NCBI RefSeq assembly: GCF_000003815.2
Contig: NC_049983.1
Location: 21,512,506 to 21,576,505 of the forward strand
Reading direction: 5' to 3'
DNA: 64,000 bases
DNA from: Branchiostoma floridae
Lineage: Eukaryota; Chordata; Leptocardii; Amphioxiformes; Branchiostomatidae
This document shows positions 21,658 through 32,532 of this stretch, in pieces; within the stretch, counting starts at the first letter, position 1, and each line of letters begins with the position of its first letter. Both the position numbers and the translations under genes were made by a program. Under the pieces are notes generated by a model. The model was given only the letters and a program-made list of their open reading frames with translations. It had not been told where the DNA came from and did not search any database.

Positions 21658-22234
21658 CGAGGGGCATTCAATAAGTAATGTCCCTGACCCATTTCCCATA
21701 GCAGGAGATTAATGAAACTTGGCACAGTTATTAGTCTTTCTCTTCATAGGAACCACCCAGAATTTTGCATTTCTCCCATCATTTGATGTAGCTCTGGACA
21801 CCGTTCTTGTAGGACATCCCAGGTTGGTCCTCCGACAGATGCCTCATCAATGGCAGAAGAGGGACGACCAGGTCTGGGAGCTGTTTCCACAGACTTTCGA
21901 CCTTGTTTGAATTCAGGATGCCAGCGTTTTACAAGGTCATATGATGGGGCATCATCACCATAAGTTTTCTCATTTCATCAAAAGTCCCCTTTGGTGTGCG
22001 TCCTTTCAAATACAAAAACCGGATCACTGCGCGACACTCAACTTGCTCCATTTCACACCTGGTCCATTTCACACCTGACTCAGTTCAAACACCAGTAAAT
22101 CAGTAACCACAATTAGTTCAGAGCTGTTTTTTGCAACATAACCCATAGAGATATGACTCATTATACATGGAAAATTTCATCTAGATCAGACAACTGGAAG
22201 TGGGTCAGGGGCATTACTTATTGAATGCCCCTCG
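21658..22234 (-). mobile_element. Internally deleted mariner-type element, TA target site
   Basis: Terminal inverted repeats of about 34 bp, 'CGAGGGGCATTCAATAAGTA' onward, differ at one base and are flanked by TA on both sides, the Tc1/mariner signature. On the minus strand, from the ATG at 22051, a transposase relic shows 'MEQVECRAVIRFLYLKG', then after a one-base frameshift near 21964 'SYDLVKRWHPEFKQGR' and 'ETAPRPGRPSSAID'. This is the DNA-binding helix-turn-helix half of a mariner transposase. The catalytic half is gone, so the copy is dead but could be moved by a full-length relative. Confidence 0.9.
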
Positions 22235-22474
22235 TACTTTCAGTAACTGTGATCTGTTATTACCTGTATGAAGATGGAGATATTCTTTGCTTTTCTGTTT
22301 TCATTTGGGAGGTAATGTGGGATATATGTCAAGAACAGTTAGAAGGTTTGCATTCATGTTAAGTTATAATAATATTACGACTTCAATCATGGTATCTAAG
22401 ATTTTCAAACAAGTTTAATAAGAACATGAAAGAAAACAGCCTCTGAAGTACCTTAGTGAAAAAGGAAGAGACCA

Positions 22475-23070
22475 AAAATGCCATTTTGGGCCCGAAACGG
22501 GCCATGTCGGCCGGTCTGGGGAAATTTCATTTTTGGACCCTGAAAACTTTCCGCAGGTCCGCGCCTTTGCAAAAATGCCATTTTGGGCAAGAAACGGACC
22601 ATATGGGGCTATGTGGGGCAATTTCATTTTTGGACCCCGAAAACTTTCCGCAGGTCCGCGCCTTTGCAAAAGTGCCATTTTGGGCCAGAAACGGGCCATG
22701 TGGGGCGATGTGGTTTCATTTTTGGACCCCGAAAACTTTCCGCAGGTCCGCGCCTTTGCAAAAATGCCATTTTGGGCAAGAAACGGACCATATGGGGCTA
22801 TGTGGGGCAATTTCATTTTTGGACCCCGAAAACTTTCCGCAGGTCCGCGCCTTTGCAAAAGTGCCATTTTGGGCCAGAAACTGGGGAAATTTCATTTTTG
22901 GACACCGAAAACTTTCCGCAGGTCCGCGCCTTTGCAAAAATGCCATTTTGGGCCCGAAACGGGCCATGTCGGCCGGTCTGGGGAAATTTCATTTTTGGAC
23001 CCCGAAAACTTTCCGCAGGTCCGCGCCTTTGCAAAAATGCCATTTTGGGCCCGAAACGGGCCATGTCGGC
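22475..23070 (+). repeat. Minisatellite array 1, about 97-bp unit, 6 copies
   Basis: Units start at 22478, 22575, 22672, 22764, 22861, 22940 and 23037 (partial), spaced 97, 97, 92, 97, 79 and 97. Each holds 'TGCCATTTTGGGC', a variable 'GAAACGGGCCATGT' part and 'ATTTCATTTTTGGACCCCGA' followed by 'AAACTTTCCGCAGGTCCGCG'. By the variable part the order is A-B-C-B-C'-A-A, so a B-C pair was duplicated as a unit. The repeat is open in several frames on both strands, which produces long but meaningless ORFs. Confidence 0.95.
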
Positions 23071-23138
23071 GAAAAAATATTTACATATGTATATACAGAC
23101 ATAAAGCTGTCTGTATATACATATGTAAATATTTTTTC
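23071..23138. repeat. Perfect 30-bp-arm palindrome
   Basis: The left arm 23071-23100 and right arm 23109-23138 are exact reverse complements, separated by the 8-base loop 'ATAAAGCT'. The arms are AT-rich ('TTTACATATGTATATACAGA'). It directly abuts the end of minisatellite array 1 and would extrude as a hairpin or cruciform. Confidence 0.95.
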
Positions 23139-23149
23139 GTTTTGTGACC

Positions 23150-23287
23150 GCATCTGAACTGTGAGCAGCGACATCTGTCCTGCAGTACAATGTGAACCAG
23201 TCAGAATTGCCCTGAAGAAGGTGACAGACGGTCACCGAAACGTCGGTGAGAATAAAGCACTGGTTGTGTAAAAAGAGTCTCTTTATT
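23150..23287 (+). repeat. Shared boundary module, most complete copy
   Basis: It contains 'CCTGCAGTACAATGTGAACC', then 'AGTCAGAATTGCCCTGAAGA', then 'GGTCACCGAAACGTCGGTGA', 'GAATAAAGCACTGGTTGTGT' and 'AAAAAGAGTCTCTTTATTCA'. Its last part is framed by the inverted hexamers GAATAAAG and CTTTATTC. Copies or fragments occur at 17845-17920 (minus), 19575-19604 plus 21120-21150 (plus, split), 36297-36412 (minus) and about 45513-45552 (plus, worn). Confidence 0.85.
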
Positions 23288-23545
23288 CAGGTCCGGACCT
23301 TCCGACAATTTTCGGGGCCCCGAAGTCAATTTTCCCCACATCGCCCAAAATGGCCCGTTTTGGGCCCAAAATGACAAATTTCGACAGGTCCGGACCTTCC
23401 GACAATTTTCGGGGCCCCGAAATCAATTTTCCCCACATCGCCCAAAACGGCCCGTTTCGGGCCAATCAATTTTCCCCACATCGCCCAAAACGGGCCGTTT
23501 TGGACCCAAAATGACAAATTTCGACAGGTCCGGACCTCGCGTTTC
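23288..23545 (-). repeat. Minisatellite array 2, inverted relative of array 1
   Basis: About 2.5 copies of a 105-bp unit containing 'AGGTCCGGACCTTCCGACAA', 'TTTTCGGGGCCCCGAA', 'CAATTTTCCCCACATCGCCC' and 'TTTTGGGCCCAAAATGACAA'. Reverse-complemented, it aligns with the unit of array 1 throughout: 'GGTCCG...TTTGTCATTTTGGGC...GGGCCAT...GATGTGGGG...CCCCGAAAA'. Arrays 1 and 2 thus form giant inverted repeats around 23071-23287. Confidence 0.85.
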
Positions 23546-24240
23546 CCAATACGTACAAAGATTTTTTTTGTGATTTTGGCGTTGTCCTTTTTTTCCTTTT
23601 GTCCTTTAATGATTTTGTTAGTCGGGCTGCCGCATTCAGTGCATTTCGCCCATTTCCCATGAAATTCGACCTGGATTGTGAAAGATTTAGCTCTCCTTGC
23701 GGGAGACAAGAAGCACACACAATCACAATTCTACTGTCAAAAGAAAGCTAATATATCATAAAATTTGAATTTTTATTTATGTTTGTCAAAATTGGTCACC
23801 AGCTTCCGAAGAGAGCAAATTCCAAAAACGGGGCAAGTTAGGGAGCACTGTCTCACGCAGCTCAAAATCGGAATCTATATTCAGAATAACGTCCTCGGTG
23901 TTTGCTAGTTGTAACGTGGAGGGTGAAGGGTTCATGAACAGTATGGATGTCTTCCTTATTCAAGTATGGTCTCTAGATGAATGTGTTAAAAATTCATTGA
24001 TCAAAACTTGACCACTTTTTGGCAACTAGTGATGGAGCGCCGTGAGTTTGAGCGTGTAAAAAAGCGGGCATCTTAGGGCGGCCCCCGTTAGAGTAGGTCA
24101 TGACTTGTGTTGTGAAAAATATTTTTTGTGTGCTAAATATGTCAGTGTGTCTCATTATTTCAACATATTCCACTCTACATGTATTAAACATATTTACAAT
24201 TAGCTGTGCAGAAACAAAAGTACAATCAAAATATCTGATA
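23546..24240. other. Intergenic sequence downstream of ATRIP
   Basis: No gene recognised. It separates the array 2 border from the probable ATRIP poly(A) site and carries no obvious repeat partner elsewhere in the window. Confidence 0.5.
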
Positions 24241-24250
24241 ATATAGACTT

Positions 24251-24256
24251 TTTATT
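24251..24256 (-). terminator. Candidate ATRIP poly(A) signal (AATAAA)
   Basis: A minus-strand AATAAA about 570 bases past the ATRIP stop codon. The stretch between is AT-rich and free of repeats, as expected for a 3' UTR. Other weaker hexamers are possible. Confidence 0.45.
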
Positions 24257-24821
24257 ACTACATTCAACACATATCTATAACAACAGATCAAATGTACTAC
24301 ATCAGCTATAAAGTGACATCACTACAACAGATTAGTACAGGTTTGATATATACATGTAGGACATCTTGAAAGAAATCTACAGCAAGGTTGTCAAGTAAAA
24401 TGTGACCAAAAGTCATTGCAAAGAATTTTATGACTGGTTGTACTTCATGTGCACTTCCCCATATTGTTGACATTAGTCTAAATTAAATCTCTACGTAACA
24501 AAGTTAACATGAAGTTCAATGTAAAGATATCATAGGATACATAAGTAAGCATGCAAGCCATGAGAAATTTTAATTCTTTTCCACATTACAAAGTGACAGC
24601 ATACATTGGATCTGTTGCACTGAAGTTATAAGCCAAAGCATTTCTTCACTGACAGATATACAAGTTGAGATCCAAGGCTTGGCCATTACAAAGTAAATTC
24701 ATCTTTGATAAAAGCTTCCGGTATGTACAAAGGATTCTACAAATAAGTAGTTATAATTTGAATGGAACTACCATGTTGACTATCATGTAGGTAAATTTTG
24801 CGGAAGGATGTCAGTCTGTTG

Positions 24822-27800
24822 TTAAGGGTCTACCTCCATCTGATCATCTTGTGAACCACCACTGTCATCCAGAATCTGATGGTCCAACTCCCACAAGTCA
24901 TGCACTGCTATTTCTGTAAGGCAAGACAAACACTGATGCATACAACAACACACACAAAACCATTGACATGATCAGGGCTGTCTCCAGGACCCGTTCCTCT
25001 GTCCTGGGATGGAATTTGCTTGTTAGGACGGACAAAAAGTTAACTTTTCAGTATATATAATTGATAGAAATGTGCTTTCATACATTAAAATGACAGAATT
25101 AAGAAGGAAAATTAACCACATTGGCTTCCAAACAACGAGAGGGACTAAAAAAAATTAAAGCTGGAGATAGCCCTGGACATATTCTTCTAAGAATTCTACT
25201 CTACTCTACTCTTTAAAACATTGACCTTTTAAAATGAAACGAGCAAATTTGCACTTTATTTTGAAATAGTACACCATACCTTCATTTTCCCTGACATCTG
25301 TGAGTTTAGAGAAGACTCTCTTGAGCCCATGTACCAGTCTGGTGTACTGGTGTTCTACAGCGGCATGGTGCTCTCCATACAGGGGGTCATGCAGACTCAG
25401 GTGGTGCAGCACGAGGGTGCCACTTCTCAGGAGCTGGAGACTGTGTGAAACATCGACAACGGTACGTGACACAATGTTAGGGCTCGAAATACTTCTTTCT
25501 GCACACCTACACTGGTGCAGGAAACTTTCAAAATTACATGCACAAGGCAAATTTTACTTGCACTTCTTTTCTTTATCTTAAGTGTACCAGGCCCTATTTT
25601 TAACCCTGGTCCAGGTTAGGTGCAGATTCAGATACACCTGAACAGCTCCAATTTTGCCTGTACTAGCATGCATATGTAGGTGGTATTTTGAGCCTTGCAC
25701 ATTGTCTACTGTAAAGGCAACAATAGCAGCAATAACATGCCCACTTACTGTTCTCTGGCTGATGAAGTATCCCTGCCCTCTAACACTTCACTCACAGCTC
25801 GGTACAACATGATGACCAGTGATCTCACCACCTATGGAACACAACAGAATACTTAGTATTCTCTCAACTCAGAAGTACAACAAAAGATAATACAGCCTAA
25901 ATCAATTTGTCTTTGCTTACCCATATGTAGCATTGTGTTTGAACTAATTGAGCACAGATGTATTGTTCTTTTCTTCAATATTCACTGCACCTTCCACTTA
26001 GATTGATAATTCAGTAAAGATTTCATCACAGCAAATATTACAATATTATCATAGATACTGGTACTTAAATCTTGCAGCATCAATATCATTTGTTCTACAA
26101 TTTCCATAATCATGTTACATGACATCACATGTAATATCTTTATGTTATTTTTACACATACATGTATTTACATCTTTAAACATTACTAGTATTTACTGCAT
26201 GATACAAAATGGAAAAGCAAAGAAACTCCTGTTGACCTCCATACTGCATTGACAGTCACTCTTGACCAGTAGAGTAGTGCCACCAGGGTGAGTGGACACC
26301 ACTGTGGACAGTAACCTCACAACCTGTGGGAATATCATAATTGTGTCAAAACATCGATGCTATTTACCATATTACTGAACATACCCCTAGTTTCTGTCAT
26401 CATAGCCGTTTGGTCTCTCCTAGATATCAAAAGCAACTATTCAAATACAAATAAAAGATATTGAAGAAATCAAATTGGTGTTAAAATAATATCTGTGCCA
26501 TCAACAACTCTGCTATATGAAGGTATGATATTAGTAACACTCCAGCGTTCCCGCCAGGCATACGTCTTTACGTCTTTGGACGCATTTTTTTCTGGAAAGA
26601 CGCATTCGGCTCGGCTGAATGCGTCCATAAAAAAATCTGAAAGAAAGGCTGACCTGTACCACCAGTGTACAAAATGTATCTGGAATCTTTCAAAAAATCT
26701 GTGTTTATAAGAAGGAATCCTACCTTTACAATTTATACTTCAAATTGTTCACTTTCCGGTCATCCCAGTAGTCTGGGCATGGGGCGGAGCGCGGCACGTT
26801 TTACAACTAGCGGACCCATGTGCGACACACCCTGCCACGCACCAGTCTGAGCTGTCCGTTGCGCAATGTAATTTTTTGTAGACCGTGACATACATCTGAC
26901 AGTCAGCATTCTCTAACACTCATCTGGAAGAAATCTTATATAGATTTTATATTCTGATTTTAACATGATACTTACTTATCCTCATTTTCACGTATTTGTT
27001 AAAGATGTGTGGGTAATACTAGTATTGAGCAAAAAAACTGTTCTGTGCGAGTGTTGCACATCTCAACAAAAGTTCTCACGCTGTGGGCAATTGATTGGCA
27101 GTCGGTATCTTTGGCAACAGGCCACCGGCGCCAAGCAGTCTAGATTGGCCACCAGGGCCAAATCCAATCATCTTAATAACCAATCAGCGTTTGATAAATG
27201 TAATGTTGTACTCTGTCATTGGTCACCGGGAAAAAAAAAAGTTACGGAGTATTAGGCGCACGTGACGTTGTTTTGTGATATTGGTAGCCGACCGTGTCGC
27301 CTGGCAAGTTTCTTCCCTAGCTGCTAACAATTTACTATTAAAGTTTCCCCATTTATCCAAGTTAAAAAAGCGGTGCGCGGTATTAAAATAAGTGAAGAAT
27401 CCAAAACTGTACACTTTATTTGTTATTTGCAAAATTTCTTATGTTTCAAAAAGACAAAATTTGTGGCAGAAAAGGGGCCGCAATATTGTTGTCAAGCGTC
27501 GATCGAGTCGGCTGTGCACTGGCACTGGCCCCTGTGGCACATGGCGCGGCACGCCCCCCTCCCCAGACGGATCGTCGATCGCAACGCCCAGCACGTTGGG
27601 ACGTCTTTCTGGCTACTGCTTCAAGGCTACACCGGCACTGATCACTACCAAAGAGGCAGCATATCGTCCTCCTTCGAGTAATGTATAACGTTCTTGGTCT
27701 ATTTAAAAAGAAATCCAGCCAAAGATTTCACGCCGAAAACGGGGTTACCTGAGGTCGCACGCTCGTGGAAAATGACGGCACGGCCTTGTAAAACCCCACC

Positions 27801-30800
27801 GATACGAAAATTGGCTGACGAACTGGCTAGAGCACAGTGTTGCGAAGCATCAAAAATTTTCATGTCTGGACAAATTATACCCTGGCCAGATCACGGAAGG
27901 CTGATTCCCTGTGCTTATAGTTTTTTTTTTCATATAATGTATTTTTGGGGTTCGAGAGGGCGGTCGTCGATTACTGAATAACGGGAGTAAAAGAGGCAAC
28001 CGACATCCAATCTCAAGCGCATGATTTTCCTCTTAAATTGCAGGAAATTGTGTTTTAGAGGGTTTGAAAATCCAAATTTTCCCGGGGGAGCATGCCCCCG
28101 GACCCCCCTAGAAAGCGATCGCCTGCGGCGCTCGTCTCGCGCCTCCGGCGCTCATTACCCCCCTCCCCAATATTTGGACGCATACTTTCAAGAACCTGGC
28201 GGGAACGCTGTAACACTCTATGCTGTAAATCATACATTAGGTGAACAACACATGTAGTACAGACACATGCACACAAACACACCCACCTGTTGCTGCATTG
28301 CAACCCATTGCTGTACAGTAGCGCCCCCTTGCCGCTCGCCATGGTAATACATGTTCAAAAGTGGGCAAGACTCTGAAGTACACAAGAGACAAATTCAGAT
28401 TCTACTACTATATTTTCTTTCAATAACAAAGTAAGACAATAAAACTAAGCCTTAGGAGCATATTATGTTCATACACAAGGTTCACATGTATTTTCAATAT
28501 CTTGTGTAAGAGCAGCATGTATAGCTGTATCAAGATGGGTACTCACCAGTTTGTGTGCAGAAAGAAGACACCAGTGCTGTACATGGAGTCAGGGAAACCA
28601 GTAACTGCGCACACAGGGTCACAATCATCACATCACAGTCTTCTGTCAGGCAGGATGGCAACAGGCTGTCTGAAAACAGTGGCTTGAAGCTGGAAAAAAC
28701 AACAGATATACATTTTAAATTCCAGGTTTCTTGGGTAGCAATAACTGAGTCAGTCATTTATAATGAAACAATGCAATATTTCAAATTGTTTCAGCTGTAT
28801 TTCAAATTTGATAAGCAAAACTGAACTGCATTTCTTGCATATGAATATACACCATGTACATGAATATCATTTGAATATGTCTTCATGACTAATTAATATC
28901 AACACTGCCAACATGTCAATTTGGCCTAAAAGTTCACCACTTCCCATACACCTACCTGATGAATATTAGAAAACATGTTGTGCAACTAGTAGTGCAAAAA
29001 ACCTTTCTCTTTGAAATCTCATTGCTCCACATGGATTAAAGAAGGGGAAATCTACAAAACACTTACTTATCCAAGTCCTTCTTGTCACAACTTGAAGCCA
29101 GTGCTGTCAGGACCTCCAGTGTTGCCATAGTAACCACTGGTGCACTGTGCACCTTATGATTGACCTGCAGGTCAAATAACTTCAGCAGGTCTCCAAACAG
29201 TTGACAGGTAGAGAGCCAGGGGTGGGTCTGGAAGCTGGGGCTCCTTGTGGTCTGTTCAGGACTGGACGATGCCATTACGATTGTGGATGTGTTACCTGTA
29301 GATGTGTCCATCTGGTGAGGAACCAAGCAAAACAATTCAACTTTTCAAACTGCTGACAAATTATTCTGTAAAAACACATGAATTGCTGTATAAAAAGATG
29401 ACACTGAAAGGACAACAATGGGAAACAATGGAAGGAAAATTGTTGTAAGATATATTGCATATTGTGAAATTCCTCTGATATTTTACCTTCTTTTCAAGAG
29501 ACGGAATACTTGTCCCCTCCTCCACAATCATGACATCTTCATCTTGCTGCCCGCTTTGGATCTTTTCATGCATCGTCACAGCCACTTCCTGAGACTGAGA
29601 GCTGACCCAGCCCTGCATCAGCACATTCCCTGCCTCTGGACAGTACCGTAACAACCTCTCCAACAGTCTTAAGGCATTTGCCGCTCCCTCTTTGGCCTGA
29701 CGGAAGTTTACAACAGACTCCGACACATTAGAGCTGCAGTTACTGGAGTCTATGGATCCTCCCTCAAAACTTCCACCTTTAGAAGAGCTGTCCATGCTTG
29801 TGACTAGCGACTGGTTAATCTTTGTCTGTATAACATCTCTGTACTGACTCAGGTGATCTTCTATCATAGGGAAGAGGGACACAACAGATTCTGTTGTCTG
29901 GGGAGGGCACTTCAGCAGGTCTGACAGTGACTTTGCATCTCGATGAACAACATGCTGTTTGTTGTCTTCTTTTCTTCTTGCAGGAGACAGGAGATGAGAT
30001 ATCCCATGTAAAGCCAGTTTATGGTGCTCAGGGTTGAGTGTTGTGGTTGAACTTGCAGAGCTACTGACAGATGATGTTGGAACTGGACCAGTGCTATGAA
30101 AACAGAAGACATTTTTACCGGTAAATCACAAAAGTCTGTACAAACAACACAATTTTGGTAGATTTATCTGTGAGTAAGAATGCAGCCTGGTTCAAGTTTA
30201 GGTGCTGTCATTCAGTCAATGACCTCTAAAAGGCTCTAATTTAAATATTATACAAAAGTCACACCACAATGTGTACCTAGATCCCTGGGCGTTTCCTAGA
30301 TGACCATGATCCTTTGAGCCTGAGGCAGGCTGGTCAACTTGGCACTGAAGCTGGAACAAGGTGAGCAGGCCTTGCTGAGCATCGTGAGATTCCTTTTTGC
30401 CATATGATGCTGGCAAATTTCCTGGGAGTAGAAGTTTCTGCATCAAGAGTGGACCTGAGAAGCCATCTGTACAAAGTAAGAAGACTATGTATAAGAACCA
30501 AAGCTTTGGAGGAATCAAACAGATACACAATTACTGACACACTGCACAGAATGGAGTCCAGGGACCTATATATCTTATTGTATCTCAGTGTATATCTAAA
30601 TCAAAACATACAATAACACAAAGACTATAGAGTATAATGGGCGTGAGCCAAATGAAAAGTAAATTTTTTCAAATGACCACATGTTCAGTTATGCTTCTCA
30701 AGTGACTCAACCATTATACATGCAAAGGTATTGCAGTGATCTGATTCACTAGATATACAAGTGTTTCTATTCTGAGTGACAATACCTGTGACAATCCCCA

Positions 30801-32532
30801 GCCCAAGTGACAGTGGTCTCTCTGTCTGGGGCACCTGTGCAGCCTCACTGCTAGTCTTCTCAGGAGAGTTCTGGAGTCTTGATTTTACCCCAGGCGATTC
30901 AGACTTTCTGGCTGGGGATACTGACAAAAGAAAAAGAAGTCCTTGATGAATTGAAGAATAGATAGACTTCATAATAACACTAACAGTTAAAACTTTTGAC
31001 AATACAATGTACTTAACACAAGAATGAGTCTGAATTACACAAATGCTACGATGGTTACACATACACAGGTGTACTATATATACTACGAAGAAAAGTACTA
31101 GTACAACAGTGTACTACATACCATTCTTCTCTGGAGTGTTGGTAGCACCTGACCCTTCCCCTTTGACCTGACCTGGTGACTTTTTTGTCTTGCCTTCCTC
31201 CATGAAGGACTCCTTTGTTGGGAAGTTTCCCCTGCCCGGCGTTCGGGGGGACTTTGGTTCACTCTTGAACTTGGCTGGAATCCCTCCCACCTTTGGGCTG
31301 TTAACTGGTGTTGTGGAGGAGTTTCCTCCCTCTGCTAGTCTTTTACATTTCTGCTCCATGACTTTCACAACGTTCTGAGCCTCCGTCACTTCAGCTTCCT
31401 TGAACTGCAGCTGTGTCTTAAGTCTTTCCAACTCCTTTTCCAGTTCCTTCTCCTTGGAGGTCTGTGCTTGGACCTTCTTTTCCTCTTCCTCCAGGCGGGC
31501 TTTCTTAAATTGGTCGATTTCCTCTTGGTGTTTCTTTAAGGAGCCTCGGAGAATCTTAATTTCTCCCTCTTTACCAAACTGCTCCTCCTGCAAGGATGCC
31601 AACTGTGATGGAAAAAAAATCATTAAAGATATGTTTGCAATCAACAATTTAAATGTTTGAATTTAAATGTTCTTAAGGCAAAGTATCAAAGGAAACAATC
31701 TCATACATACCTGTTTTTTATAGTTATCACACTCTGCTTTCAGCCTATTCAGTTCTTGTTGGTTGATATCTGGCCCTGTCTGCCTTGTGGATGAAGGTCC
31801 TGCCTTGCTCAAGTTGCTGCCTGTTGTTACTGAAGCTGCAGAAGATACTTGCACCTCTCCCTTCTGTCTGAAAGTCATCCCCCCACCTCTTTTGTTCTCC
31901 AACTCCCTGGAGTTCTGAGCCATCACCTTGGTAGATGATCCACCATCACCTCCCTTTGGTAGGACATTGCTGTTTGAAACGTGTGTTGTTCTACCACTTG
32001 CTGATTTGAAAGTAAAGGAACCAGCACTGCTCACTCCACTAGTGCTCCCCTGGGTTTGTCTTTTAGTTTGCAGTTGTCTGCTACCAAGTGAACTGTTGTT
32101 TGTGACCTGAGAGAAACTTGTTAAGGAATCGAAGTTGGGCACATTGCTCTGGACGAGGTTTCTTGTTGCGCTGGTGGATGCCTGGCCCATGTTGCAGCCA
32201 TTTTGTTTCTGCTGCCTAGGCTCTGCGGGTGCTGTTTCTGAGGGGTCTGCTTGGCTGTACGCCTGAGATGCCATGAAGTCAATCTGATCCAAGTCATCGG
32301 CTGTCAGAAACTCGTCATCGTCTGCGAAGGTGTCGTTAAAACCCGATCCTGTAGCGGCGTTATCCAGTCTGGCCTTTTTACGAGGAGTCTCTACGCTGTC
32401 TTGGTCTGAGGGTGCGGCCATGTTGGAGTGTCTCGCAGGAAGCCTGTTCTGTTGTGTGTTGTACGTGAACATACCGGGTCGGTGGTGGTTACCTGTTTTA
32501 GGTCCGGTGAACAGGGGATTGGAGGCCATCAT
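24822..32532 (-). CDS. ATRIP: ATRIP, ATR-interacting checkpoint protein, 1043 aa
   Basis: Twelve coding exons with continuous phase (3132 bases): 32532-31711, 31602-31122, 30920-30786, 30466-30277, 30093-29487, 29311-29067, 28689-28547, 28372-28287, 26323-26237, 25831-25749, 25440-25280 and 24913-24822 (TAA). Residues 66-92 include the acidic 'DDEFLTADDLDQIDFMASQA', the RPA70-binding checkpoint recruitment motif of ATRIP. 'PRKKARL' at 50-56 looks like a nuclear signal. A coiled coil starts in the second exon ('KEGEIKILRGSLKK'), followed by 'NFPTKESF' as in vertebrate ATRIP. The C-terminal half ends with 'SDCQCSMEVVRSLVIML' and 'LRSGTLVLHHLSLHDPLYGE', matching the human order. ATRIP brings ATR kinase to RPA-coated single-stranded DNA. 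The protein is longer than the human 791 aa, mostly in the linker after the coiled coil. The donor of the 26237 exon (GTCAAC) is weak but keeps frame and family sequence. Confidence 0.93.
24973..25175 (+). mobile_element. 203-bp MITE in an ATRIP intron
   Basis: Ends 'CAGGGCTGTCTCCAG' and, reverse-complemented, 'CAGGGCTATCTCCAG' form a 15-bp inverted repeat with one mismatch. Flanks 'GACATGAT' (24965-24972) and 'GACATATT' (25176-25183) look like an 8-bp target-site duplication with two changes, as for hAT elements. A related copy lies at 3676-3897. The last bases of the window (63978 on) start a third copy. Confidence 0.8.
25489..25697. mobile_element. MITE-like element related to 2631-2965
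   Basis: The terminal core 'GGCTCGAAATAC' at the left matches the reverse complement of the right end, 'AGGCTCAAAATAC'. The interior differs from the 2.6-kb element apart from the ends. It lies in the intron between the ATRIP exons ending at 25749 and starting at 25440. Confidence 0.5.
26535..26542. repeat. 8-bp target-site duplication of the hAT element, left
   Basis: 'TAACACTC', repeated exactly at 28211-28218. Confidence 0.92.
26543..28210. mobile_element. hAT-superfamily DNA transposon, non-autonomous, 1668 bp, in an ATRIP intron
   Basis: Perfect 16-bp terminal inverted repeats 'CAGCGTTCCCGCCAGG' are flanked by exact 8-bp target-site duplications 'TAACACTC'. The CAG-type start and 8-bp duplication identify the hAT superfamily. 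Both subterminal regions carry 'TTTGGACGCAT'-like motifs. The right part has a GC-rich 'GGGGGAGCATGCCCCCGGAC' block. The interior has several short open frames but none that I recognise as a transposase, so it is likely an internally deleted copy. It fills most of the intron between the exons at 28372-28287 and 26323-26237. Confidence 0.93.
28211..28218. repeat. 8-bp target-site duplication of the hAT element, right
   Basis: 'TAACACTC', exact repeat of 26535-26542. Confidence 0.92.

Noticed and set aside
22475-23070. CRISPR-like repeat-spacer array
   Set aside because: The repeats are 97 bp, contiguous and without unique spacers, and the surrounding DNA is clearly a eukaryotic intron-containing genome. 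It is a minisatellite.
22415-23235. Several overlapping ORFs of 140-233 aa on both strands
   Set aside because: They are translations of the 97-bp minisatellite in different frames. Because the repeat lacks stops in several frames, it opens all of them equally; the products are periodic and unlike any protein family.
27373-27981. Overlapping short ORFs inside the hAT element
   Set aside because: I looked for a hAT transposase (BED finger or dimerisation domain) and saw none; the frames are short and mutually overlapping.
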